Below, one piece after another: positions 33,853 to 41,431 of a stretch of 47,655 nucleotides of DNA. The position numbers and the translations under genes are program-made. Origin of the DNA: Bacteroidales bacterium (GTDB taxonomy: Bacteria > Bacteroidota > Bacteroidia > Bacteroidales > FEN-979); NCBI GenBank assembly GCA_030681475.1, contig JAUXWT010000078.1:1-47655 (forward strand). The letters are read 5' to 3'. Numbering within the stretch: the first letter of the stretch is position 1; every line of letters begins with the position of its first letter. The notes under the pieces are model-generated. The model was not told the DNA's origin. It saw only the letters and a program-made list of their open reading frames with translations, and did not search any database.

Positions 33853-34719
33853 ATGAAAATAATCTCCAGGATATCCTTCATCATGCTTGTTGGAACACTT
33901 TTGTTCCATTCCTGCACGAAGGTCAGTGAACCTTATTTTACAGTTAAATCAGTCATCGTTGATACGACCAAACGGTCGGTATTGCTGGAGGATTATACGG
34001 GTCATCTCTGTGTCAACTGCGCTCCTGCGGCAGCCGTTGCAAGTACAATCCAGGAGTTGAATCATGGGCTGGTTTACGTAATCTCTGTTCATGCAGGTTC
34101 GTTTGCCAGGCCAAATCCTACAAGTTATCCTCCATACCTGGCGGCTGATTACAGGTGTGAAACCGGCAATGACTGGTTTGGTTACGGCGCTTTCAATATC
34201 GATGCAAATCCTAAGGGAATGGTTAACAGGCGGCCATTTAAAGGGCAAATCTCATTTGGCGCTTCCGACTGGAACCAGGCCGTTCAAGCGGCGGTTGAAT
34301 TACCCAAGATAGCCATCATGACCGTGAACAACACCTTTAACAATGGGAACAAAATGTTAGACTCAAAAGTTGACATTAAATTCCTGACCGGTTACACAGG
34401 CAAGGTGAATCTGACGGTATGTATCCTTGAAGACAGTATATACGGCGGACAATTGAATATAATTCCCCCTGATTCCATTCCCATTATAAAGAACTTCAGG
34501 TTTATGCATGTGCTGAGGGGCTCGCTCAACGGGAGTTTTGGTGAAGAAATATCAGTCAATCCTTCCCCAGGCGACTTAATCACCAAATCTTATTCCTTTG
34601 ATTTTACTGCGAATTCCTGGAAACCGGAACATTGCAATGTGATCGCATTTATCTCAGATGCCGACACCAGGGAGGTGTTGCATGTGGCTAAATCACAAAA
34701 CATATCATTGAAAAAGTAA
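33853..34719 (+). CDS. Omp28-related outer-membrane lipoprotein
   Basis: 288 residues, ATG 33853. The lipoprotein signal has lipobox LLFHSC (Cys22). The diagnostic Omp28 motif VLLEDYTGHLCVNCAPAA contains a CxxC in a thioredoxin-like first helix. VYVISVHAGSFARP and FNIDANPKGMVNR follow, as in the Omp28 family (Porphyromonas Omp28/fimbrial-like). The CxxC and the adjacent TlpA gene suggest, by inference, a surface or periplasmic redox pair. The C-terminal half is beta-rich without known motif. Confidence 0.9.
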   Translation: MKIISRISFIMLVGTLLFHSCTKVSEPYFTVKSVIVDTTKRSVLLEDYTGHLCVNCAPAAAVASTIQELNHGLVYVISVHAGSFARPNPTSYPPYLAADYRCETGNDWFGYGAFNIDANPKGMVNRRPFKGQISFGASDWNQAVQAAVELPKIAIMTVNNTFNNGNKMLDSKVDIKFLTGYTGKVNLTVCILEDSIYGGQLNIIPPDSIPIIKNFRFMHVLRGSLNGSFGEEISVNPSPGDLITKSYSFDFTANSWKPEHCNVIAFISDADTREVLHVAKSQNISLKK

Positions 34720-34744
34720 CCCGCCGAAGCGACACGGTCACAAT

Positions 34745-37288
34745 TTACCTCCTGACGATAATTTTTCCGGTTGTCACCGACGCTTTGCCTGCAATTTTAA
34801 GAAAGTAGATCCCATCGGGCAGCGTTGTCAGTTTAATGGTTTTATTTAACTGTCCGGTAAGGGAGATGTTCTTTTCGGAGTAAACAGTGGCGCCGATCAT
34901 GTCAAAAACGGTAAGTTCCAAAAGATCGGCCTGCGGAGATTTTAAATTCAGGGTAAAATATCCATTCGATGGATTGGGAAGAACCAAACAGGAGACTTGT
35001 TCATTCCTCTCTTCTGCGCTTGTCGGAAAATCAACTACAATATACCCGACGCTTAAAACACTATCGGATGAAAAACCATCTCCCACGATTAACTTCACAT
35101 CATAGGTTCCAATGGTTTCGTACAAGATGACCGGATTTTTTTCAATCGAAACGTCCGGTGTTCCGCCTGGAAAATGCCATTGCCAGGTGGTTGTATTCCC
35201 CAGGGAGGTGTCGGCAAAGGCGACAGAATTACCCGGAACAACCCTCTCGGGAACTCCTGTAAAACCGGCCACCACCGGAGGCGGTATGGCATGAATTACA
35301 ATGTAAGCCTGATATGGGATCCGGTTGTAGGCTGTGACCACCAGATGAATTGTATCATCAGCCATGGTTAATGCCGGAAATGAAAGCATTACGGTATCGT
35401 TCACCACAAGGCCTGTGGCGAGAATGGTGTCGGCAAGGGTTGCAGTTACCCTGGCGCCGCTGACATTACAATAGACACCCAACAAAGTATCGCTGACGTA
35501 AAGCATGGTGTCGTATTGGGCGGTGATCGGCTGCGGCACGGCAGTTCTGAGCATGATGGTCGGGTCGCCGAAAATGGTCCAGGTGTCTGCCATATTGGCG
35601 CCGTCGGTGCCATACGAATCGATCATTTTCATACATCCGTTGATCGATACGCCGGCAAAGGTACGTTTTATGTTATTCGAATCAGATTCAATGAGGATGT
35701 TGGTCATTGCATCCTGCCCTTCCATCGGAGAGTTCCAGCTTTGGTTGATGGTTGAGCCCAGGAAGGCAATTGCCCCGGTGGGCTGGCCGCCTTGAGTTGC
35801 CCGCAGCCATGCTTCGGCGAAACATGTGATTGAAGTGAAGTTTCCGTTTACACAAGCCACCGACCAGATGAACGGAAGTTTTCCGGCGTTGGTCAACTGG
35901 TTGACATTGTTATTGCTGAATCCGGATGTCGACCATGCCGTATTGCTGCCATGCCCGGTATAAAGGATAAGGCTGGCCCCGTTGTTCACCTCTGTTGCGA
36001 CCATGGGGGGCGATGGGTTTCCGGGGGCATCATTGCCTCCCTGGGAACCATCAAAGAGTTCGGGATTCATGGTGTATGTATAGCCTTTCAGCTGGGTCTG
36101 TTGATTTCTTACATGCTGATAATCATATTCATTGTCATCGCCCGGACCCTGGTCTGACGCTATGCCGATCACGGTTGTAAACCAGTCATCGGTCAGAAAC
36201 TGAGGATTCATCTCATAATCCAGCGTTCGCTGTACCTGTGTCTGCACCTGGGCGATATTTTCGGCGGAGAACCTTCCGATGAAGGCATCGGCATAATGGT
36301 CGTTCCCGACAATATATCCATAGGCATTGTCGGAGGGGCCTCCCAAACCGCTGCCGGTATTGGTGGGGATCTGCGGTGCGTCACCAACCAGCAGGACATG
36401 GGTCAACCCTTTGGTATTGTAATAATTCGCAATAAATGACCTGATCTGGGCTGCTGTAGAACCAACAGAGTCCTTGTGAAGCATTTCAGTCTGATAACCT
36501 TCCGAGCGTTTCCAGTTCACATAAGGTTCCATGGCACTCATAAAGGGACCGTAACAGATCACCAGCAAATTCCCATACTCACTCAAAGGGATGTAGGCCA
36601 TGGCATCGAAATTTATGAACTGGCGCTGCAAAACCGGCAGAAAGTCCTGGGGCATTTTTTTAATGTTGAGAGGCGTTGGCAGTGGATTATTCCCGGCTTC
36701 ACTCGTTTTAAACAACTCAATTGTCATGTTGTAGTAAACACGAAGGATTTTTGAGACCGGATTGTACTGAAAGGGATAAGCAATAAGGGTTTGCCCGCGT
36801 ACATCCCGGATGATATAGGGTTCGCGTGTGTCAGAAAGCGATCCGGGATAAAAATTATCCACGGAATAGGGGGCTCCGAACGAGTAAGGCACGGTTGAGG
36901 GATCGATGTCGCGCATGATCACGCCCTTGGATGGGGCTATCATCATTCCCGGATAATCTTTATATTCCGAAGAAACTATCCGGACGCTCATGCCGGCCAG
37001 GTCAGGAATTACCAGTGATACCGTTAACTTGGGCAAATCAGGCGCTCCGGCTTCCAGGATGGGGGTTGATTTACCAACCTCAACAGAAAAAGCCGGGCCA
37101 TTTGGCGTTTGCACCTCTTGCAGGGTAAAACCATCCAGGTTGAAATGAAGGGTGGACCGGTCGATGGTTGAAGAGACCAGACTGATTTTTGCAGGTGCAG
37201 GTAACTGATTGCTGATGTTAACCCAGTTGCCGGTAAACCCGGTCACCGACAGGGAAAACATAATGAACAGTACATAGACTTTGCGCAT
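34745..37288 (-). CDS. Gingipain-like C25 cysteine protease, T9SS-targeted
   Basis: 847 residues from ATG 37288; the frame remains open to 37399 but the signal peptide MRKVYVLFIMFSLSVTGF fixes the start. A propeptide-like N-terminus (residues ~30-230) precedes the C25 catalytic domain: LLVICYGPFMSAMEPYVNWK, GLTHVLLVGDAPQIPT, catalytic His in LILYTGHGSNTAW and catalytic Cys in WSVACVNGNF. An Ig-like region, a PKD domain (WQWHFPGGTPDVSIEKNP) and a type A sorting domain (CLVLPNPSNGYFTL, TVFDMIGATVYSE, LPDGIYFLKI) follow. The gene follows the LolC/E-like gene at 103 nt. Confidence 0.95.
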   Translation of the reverse strand: MRKVYVLFIMFSLSVTGFTGNWVNISNQLPAPAKISLVSSTIDRSTLHFNLDGFTLQEVQTPNGPAFSVEVGKSTPILEAGAPDLPKLTVSLVIPDLAGMSVRIVSSEYKDYPGMMIAPSKGVIMRDIDPSTVPYSFGAPYSVDNFYPGSLSDTREPYIIRDVRGQTLIAYPFQYNPVSKILRVYYNMTIELFKTSEAGNNPLPTPLNIKKMPQDFLPVLQRQFINFDAMAYIPLSEYGNLLVICYGPFMSAMEPYVNWKRSEGYQTEMLHKDSVGSTAAQIRSFIANYYNTKGLTHVLLVGDAPQIPTNTGSGLGGPSDNAYGYIVGNDHYADAFIGRFSAENIAQVQTQVQRTLDYEMNPQFLTDDWFTTVIGIASDQGPGDDNEYDYQHVRNQQTQLKGYTYTMNPELFDGSQGGNDAPGNPSPPMVATEVNNGASLILYTGHGSNTAWSTSGFSNNNVNQLTNAGKLPFIWSVACVNGNFTSITCFAEAWLRATQGGQPTGAIAFLGSTINQSWNSPMEGQDAMTNILIESDSNNIKRTFAGVSINGCMKMIDSYGTDGANMADTWTIFGDPTIMLRTAVPQPITAQYDTMLYVSDTLLGVYCNVSGARVTATLADTILATGLVVNDTVMLSFPALTMADDTIHLVVTAYNRIPYQAYIVIHAIPPPVVAGFTGVPERVVPGNSVAFADTSLGNTTTWQWHFPGGTPDVSIEKNPVILYETIGTYDVKLIVGDGFSSDSVLSVGYIVVDFPTSAEERNEQVSCLVLPNPSNGYFTLNLKSPQADLLELTVFDMIGATVYSEKNISLTGQLNKTIKLTTLPDGIYFLKIAGKASVTTGKIIVRR

Positions 37289-37391
37289 AGGGTTCAAGAT
37301 TAAATCGATACATGTGTTAATTCCATAACAAAGGTAAATTTTTAATTCATTCCCGGATGTTTTTTTTATCCATTCAGTAAGTTTTTTCTGG

Positions 37392-38627
37392 TCAGTCAAG
37401 TTTTATTTCTCCCACATGCACCTTTTTGATGTTATATACCGGGTACCAGGCGGCCAGGAATCCGATGGACAAAACTGTGAAAAAAACAATTATGAAATCT
37501 TTTAGCTGCATGTACACCGGGTACGCGTTCACAACAAAACTGCTGTCGGCAGACCCCAACCGGATCAGGCCGAAACGGATCTGAAGCCAGCAAATAACTG
37601 CACCGAGGATCAGTCCCGTAATGGCTCCGATAAAGGAGATCAGCATACCTTCCAGGAGAAAAATGCGACGGATCAGATGCTGACTTGCACCCATACTCTG
37701 CATCACAGCAATATCCTTTTTCTTGTCGAGGATGAGCATGGAAAGGGTTCCGATCACGTTAAAACTGGCGATGACAAGGATCAGTGTCAGGATCAGGAAG
37801 ATATAATTCTTTTCAGAAACCATGATCTTATAGAGTATCTCTTGTTGCTGATATCGGTTTTTTACGGTAAACCCTTCGCCTGCCACCCGTTCAATCTGTT
37901 TTTGCACTGCAGTCAGATCAGTACTTTTTGCAACATCAAGCTCAAGGGCTGTTAGTTCATCACCATACTCAAGCAGACTTTTCACGAAACGCAATGGCAG
38001 GATCGCGTATTTAACATCGTACTCATACTGTACCTGAAAAAACCCGGAAGGAAATATGATCTCAGCATTAAAGGCGTTTTCAAACCCGCCCGAAAAGCTG
38101 GCGTCACGGCGGGGAACGTAAACGGAGATCGGGTGGACATAATCCAGCAGGTTGGCATTCAGGGAACCTGCTACCCCGTAGCCCAATATGGCATAATCAA
38201 TATCCCCATCCTGTAAAAGAAATTGTCCTTCTGCCATCATGGTATCCAGCCCGCTGATCTCATTGAATGATTCACCGACCCCTTTGATGGTTACAATGGC
38301 TTGATTGTCTTTGTATTTCATCAATGCATCCTCCTCAATGACCTGTGTGACATGCAACACACCGGGAATTTTTTGCAACCGGTCAAGAGGAAAAGAACTC
38401 AGGTTAAAGGTCTTGCCATGATTCGGCGTGATTTGAATGGTTGAGTTGAATGAACTGAACAGCGAAACCACCAGCCGGTCAAACCCGTTAAATACCGAAA
38501 GGACAATAATCAGCGCCATGGCTCCGATCGCCACACCAACAACCGATATCCCGGAAATAATGTTGATGATGTTATGCGATTTCTTTGAAACCAGGTACCG
38601 GCGGGCGATATAGAAAGGAAAGTTCAT
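37392..38627 (-). CDS. LolC/LolE-like ABC transporter permease
   Basis: 411 residues from ATG 38627; an upstream TTG (38645) would overlap the methyltransferase stop. The topology is one N-terminal helix (INIISGISVVGVAIGAMALIIVLSVFNGFD), a large periplasmic MacB-like domain, then three helices with the FtsX domain (IGTLSMLILDKKKDIAVMQSMGAS, LEGMLISFIGAITGLILGA). LolC/E permeases extract lipoproteins from the inner membrane. No LolD ATPase is in the window. It is third in the minus-strand run rbfA, methyltransferase, permease; the gap to the methyltransferase is 8 nt. Confidence 0.92.
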   Translation of the reverse strand: MNFPFYIARRYLVSKKSHNIINIISGISVVGVAIGAMALIIVLSVFNGFDRLVVSLFSSFNSTIQITPNHGKTFNLSSFPLDRLQKIPGVLHVTQVIEEDALMKYKDNQAIVTIKGVGESFNEISGLDTMMAEGQFLLQDGDIDYAILGYGVAGSLNANLLDYVHPISVYVPRRDASFSGGFENAFNAEIIFPSGFFQVQYEYDVKYAILPLRFVKSLLEYGDELTALELDVAKSTDLTAVQKQIERVAGEGFTVKNRYQQQEILYKIMVSEKNYIFLILTLILVIASFNVIGTLSMLILDKKKDIAVMQSMGASQHLIRRIFLLEGMLISFIGAITGLILGAVICWLQIRFGLIRLGSADSSFVVNAYPVYMQLKDFIIVFFTVLSIGFLAAWYPVYNIKKVHVGEIKLD

Positions 38628-38635
38628 TATTTTTT

Positions 38636-39460
38636 TTATTTCCAAGCCTTCACAATCAGTCCAGTCCCGGTTTTATGTTGGATCCTTGTATCCAGCCAAT
38701 TGCAGAAAAAAGCGACAGGATAGGTTATCAGGTAATATAATGGCAGCAGAATGAAAAAGAGTTTTGTAGTGTTGAGCATCAGGATCGGGTATTTCATCGA
38801 AAGTCTCCAGGCGATCTTCCCCGGTGTTCCATAGGTAAAACGGGCTTCAGTCTTGTTAAATCCGGCGCGTTTTAATTTATCCTGGATGTCCTGGATGTTA
38901 TATCCGTCGCGGACATGTTCGTCGATGAATGATTCTCCCTCGTCATGATCATGAACATCAGAGCCCCCCTGATCCGAAGGGGTGGAGATCAGCAACATCC
39001 CATCCTGTGTCAAAGAATCAAAAAAATTACGGAACACGGCTTCGTCATCGCTGATGTGCTCCATCACATCAACCGAAAGGATAAGGTTAAAATGGTTGGG
39101 ACTGGAAAATAGTGTAAGATCTGCTTTTTCGAAAAGCACGTTTTTTCTGCTGATTTTACTGAAAAAGGCATTGCAGTCTTCAATCTGTTCATCTTTCACA
39201 TCAACAGCATCAACAAACCATACAGGGGAAAGGCCGGAAAGAAAATAGGAGTATTGCCCGAATCCGGAGCCGGCATCCAGGATGATCCGCTTGGTTAAAC
39301 GATCGGCGGGTTTTATCTGGCCAGCCCATATCCTGATCTCTTTCCGCACATGCCATGCACGAAGCAGCAAAAGATCAAGGAGTTTGTAAAACAATATCCG
39401 GAGGAAGGGGGTCTTATTGAACACTTTTCCAAGTGTTCTTTTTATCGGATCATACTTCAT
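38636..39460 (-). CDS. Class I SAM-dependent methyltransferase
   Basis: 274 residues from ATG 39460. A longer frame runs through the upstream 14-mer repeat, giving the artefact HFSFCIFHFD, and is rejected. SAM motif I is IILDAGSGFGQYSYFLS; FNLILSVDVMEHISDDEAVF and GMLLISTPSDQGGSDVHD follow. A hydrophobic C-terminal segment (LFFILLPLYYLITYPVAFF) suggests membrane association. The substrate is unknown; the LolC/E-like neighbour hints at envelope, but that is inference. Confidence 0.9.
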   Translation of the reverse strand: MKYDPIKRTLGKVFNKTPFLRILFYKLLDLLLLRAWHVRKEIRIWAGQIKPADRLTKRIILDAGSGFGQYSYFLSGLSPVWFVDAVDVKDEQIEDCNAFFSKISRKNVLFEKADLTLFSSPNHFNLILSVDVMEHISDDEAVFRNFFDSLTQDGMLLISTPSDQGGSDVHDHDEGESFIDEHVRDGYNIQDIQDKLKRAGFNKTEARFTYGTPGKIAWRLSMKYPILMLNTTKLFFILLPLYYLITYPVAFFCNWLDTRIQHKTGTGLIVKAWK

Positions 39461-39469
39461 AAAAATATC

Positions 39470-39497
39470 AAAATGAAAAATGCAAAATGAAAAATGC
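39470..39497. repeat. Duplicated 14-mer before the methyltransferase start codon
   Basis: AAAATGAAAAATGC occurs twice head to tail, 9 nt upstream of the minus-strand ATG at 39460. The arrangement is the same as at 29064-29091 but with a different word. Confidence 0.9.
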
Positions 39498-39541
39498 AAA
39501 AATAGAGCAACTCATCAACCTGCGAAATACTTTAGCGCACA

Positions 39542-39583
39542 TGTCCGCCTGTCCACCTGTCCACCTGTCCCCCCGTCCCCTGT
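39542..39583. repeat. CTGTCCAC/CTGTCCCC octamer array after rbfA
   Basis: CTGTCCAC, CTGTCCAC, CTGTCCCC and CCGTCCCC fill the stretch that abuts the rbfA stop codon (minus strand, stop at 39584-39586). It is the complementary form of the octamer at 2-93. Confidence 0.85.
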
Positions 39584-39919
39584 TCACTTCAGCAAATTAT
39601 CAATATTCTCAATATAATCCAGTGAATCATCCAGGAAAAACTGAAGTTCAGGCATGACACGCAACTGATTGTGCACACGCAGCGCCAGATAATGACGTAC
39701 CTCCCTGCCGTGATGGCGGATTTTATCAAGCAAAACCTGCTTGTCAGTCGTAATAAACAAGCTCAGATGGACTTTCGCAATGGAAAGGTCTTTGCTAACT
39801 TGTACCTTGGTCACAGTGATCAAAGCGTTTTCGAACAGGTTTCTGCTCTCTTGCTGGAAGATGATTCCTAATTCCTTCTGGATCAGGCGCGAAATTTTTA
39901 GCTGACGGGTTGATTCCAT
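39584..39919 (-). CDS. rbfA: Ribosome-binding factor A
   Basis: 111 residues from ATG 39919; the frame extends to 40006 but the extra part is translated repeat array. RbfA binds the immature 30S subunit and helps 16S rRNA 5'-end maturation. Family hallmarks: TRQLKISRLIQKELG at the N-terminus, ITVTKVQVSKDLSIAKVHLS (KH-like strand with the conserved VxVSxDL), RHYLALRVHNQLRVMPEL and FFLDDSLDY.ENID. Complete and of normal length. First of the run with the methyltransferase and LolC/E-like genes. Confidence 0.96.
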   Translation of the reverse strand: MESTRQLKISRLIQKELGIIFQQESRNLFENALITVTKVQVSKDLSIAKVHLSLFITTDKQVLLDKIRHHGREVRHYLALRVHNQLRVMPELQFFLDDSLDYIENIDNLLK

Positions 39920-39940
39920 GGGGCAAAGGTAGTAAATATT

Positions 39941-40013
39941 TCTGTGGACGGGGGGACAAGGGGACGGGGGGACAAAGGGACGGTGACCACACTTGTCACT
40001 TGTCACGCGTCAC
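39941..40013. repeat. Composite octamer/heptamer array with an embedded stop codon
   Basis: GGGGACAA/GGGGACGG words (about 39949-39982) are followed by GTCACTT, GTCACGC, GTCACG heptamers (39995-40013). The stop of the outer-membrane protein gene (TGA, 39998-39996) and its last four codons (VTRDK) are inside the heptamer part. Confidence 0.85.
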
Positions 40014-40997
40014 GATTTCACCCCCGCGGTTACTTTTCCCAAGATCGAAGTCACGTGTAAGGCTTACTGCAACTGAGTACGCAGGAGTCATCTGCTTGCC
40101 TTTGTAAAACTTGTATAAAGGGAGATCATAGATCGCTGTGAGATTCCATTTTCCGGCAATGCTATAGCTCAATTGCGGGGAGACCGTGAAGAGGTAATAT
40201 CCGGAATTTATCACCCTGGAATCCCCTTTTTCATTCTTGTTTGCAAAATCCCGGTCATTGGTTTTCCACTCACTGCGGAATTGCAGGATGCCAAAGAAAT
40301 ATTTTACGATCTTCTTGGAAACGAAGATGGAATTGAGCAGAATGTTGCCGTACTTGTAGTTACTCTTGTCAGTAAAGTTATAATCATACCGGTTGATGGA
40401 GAACAATCGAAGAGTGATCGCCGGAAATCCTTTGTTGAAAAACAACATTTCGGATATTCCGAACGCATTGGTTGAGGGCTGAACATCCCGGTTCAATTGT
40501 ACGCCGTCAATAATCTGTGGGTTGGTTGAGAATGGAAACCTGAGACCAAACCCGGTGGTAAACTCAATTTGCCGGGCAGGTTTTACGATGGTTCCATATT
40601 TAACGGAAAATGTTGCGTTCGACAAACCATTTCCCTGGGTTTGATAATTGATATTCTTAAAATTCTGGGTTTTATCAAAGTAGTACCCGGCATCAATCTC
40701 AACGGTCAGCCGTTTTGTAATTCCGTATGCAAGGGCAAGTCCGGCAAAATTAAAACTGGAGTTAGAAAGCTGAACATTCTCTGTGGTCTTATGATCATTT
40801 TCGAAATAGGTATCGGAATAACTGTGCCTGAAATAGGTGATCGCACGAAGGTGATTTTTTTCAAGAACGCCAACATACACGGAGGCGCCTACCGGAGATC
40901 CTGTAGAGCAACACTGTGCCATTGATGAAAAGGATGAGGACAGGAAAACGGCGCCTGTAATGAGAACGAACGCTATCCTAATTATGCGACCTGACAA
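39996..40997 (-). CDS. Predicted outer-membrane beta-barrel protein
   Basis: About 333 residues if the TTG at 40997 is the start. The frame is open to an ATG at 41114, but that would overlap the lipoprotein gene and give an unlikely N-terminus. The segment IIRIAFVLITGAVFLSSSFSSMAQ is a clear signal peptide. The mature protein starts CCSTGSPVG and continues with alternating aromatic strands (HLRAITYFRHSYSDTYFEND, VEIDAGYYF, QIEFTTGFGLRFPF), typical of transporter-like barrels. The C-terminus runs into a repeat array. It overlaps the upstream lipoprotein gene by ~20 nt, suggesting coupled translation. Function unknown. Confidence 0.7.
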   Translation of the reverse strand: MSGRIIRIAFVLITGAVFLSSSFSSMAQCCSTGSPVGASVYVGVLEKNHLRAITYFRHSYSDTYFENDHKTTENVQLSNSSFNFAGLALAYGITKRLTVEIDAGYYFDKTQNFKNINYQTQGNGLSNATFSVKYGTIVKPARQIEFTTGFGLRFPFSTNPQIIDGVQLNRDVQPSTNAFGISEMLFFNKGFPAITLRLFSINRYDYNFTDKSNYKYGNILLNSIFVSKKIVKYFFGILQFRSEWKTNDRDFANKNEKGDSRVINSGYYLFTVSPQLSYSIAGKWNLTAIYDLPLYKFYKGKQMTPAYSVAVSLTRDFDLGKSNRGGEIVTRDK

Positions 40998-41325
40998 TGA
41001 TTGATTTTGTTTCCGAGTGGTTGTATTGATCAGATACCTGGCAGGTGATGGTGAATTTATCCTGGTGACAAACGGTCCATTGCACGCTGGCGCCACTTCC
41101 GATAAATGTGCCATACGATGCAGTCCATTTGTAGGTCAATCCATCACCGGTCGCACCGGCAGTAACGGTGGTGATGTCGTTTACCTTGATCACCGTATCA
41201 GCGGCAACCAGGCTGCTGAACCTGAAATTCTCACCAGGTCCGGGATCCGGAGTGGTTTTGCTTTTTGAGCAGGATGCCAGGATAACAACGGTAACCAGGC
41301 AAACAATTGTCAAGGCTTTTTTCAT
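40978..41325 (-). CDS. Small Ig/PKD-like lipoprotein
   Basis: 115 residues, ATG 41325. The lipoprotein signal is MKKALTIVCLVTVVILASCSK (lipobox ILASC). A proline/acid linker leads to one Ig- or PKD-like beta domain (ADTVIKVNDITTVTAGATG, LTYKWTASYGTFIGSG, KFTITCQVSDQYNHSETKSI). Such domains bind partners or sugars. The gene precedes the outer-membrane protein gene and overlaps it by about 20 nt, so the two are probably one unit. Partner function is inference. Confidence 0.85.
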   Translation of the reverse strand: MKKALTIVCLVTVVILASCSKSKTTPDPGPGENFRFSSLVAADTVIKVNDITTVTAGATGDGLTYKWTASYGTFIGSGASVQWTVCHQDKFTITCQVSDQYNHSETKSIIVRSHN

Positions 41326-41348
41326 GGTGTTCAGGATTTTTTAGCAGA

Positions 41349-41356
41349 CAAATATA
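41349..41356 (-). promoter_or_regulatory. -7 element (TATATTTG) for the lipoprotein gene
   Basis: CAAATATA on the plus strand is TATATTTG on the minus strand, 24 nt upstream of the ATG at 41325, matching TAnnTTTG. Confidence 0.4.
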
Positions 41357-41418
41357 CATATATAATTAACTGTGAACATCGTTTTTTTTTCGTAATTAAT
41401 TATTTAATGTTAAACCCC

Positions 41419-41426
41419 TATCTTTG
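41419..41426 (+). promoter_or_regulatory. -7 element (TATCTTTG) nearly abutting the exporter start
   Basis: TATCTTTG ends 5 nt before ATG 41432. With the usual 4-6 nt from this box to the transcript start, the mRNA would begin at or next to the A of the ATG, that is, leaderless or nearly so. A -33 TTG at normal spacing is not seen. Confidence 0.45.
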
Positions 41427-41431
41427 CTGCA

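Noticed and set aside
39461-39499. N-terminal extension of the methyltransferase (MHFSFCIFHFDIF)
   Set aside because: It is the translation of the duplicated 14-mer; ATG 39460 gives a normal start.
39920-40006. N-terminal extension of RbfA
   Set aside because: The extra residues are translated repeat array; RbfA homology begins at MESTRQLKISR.
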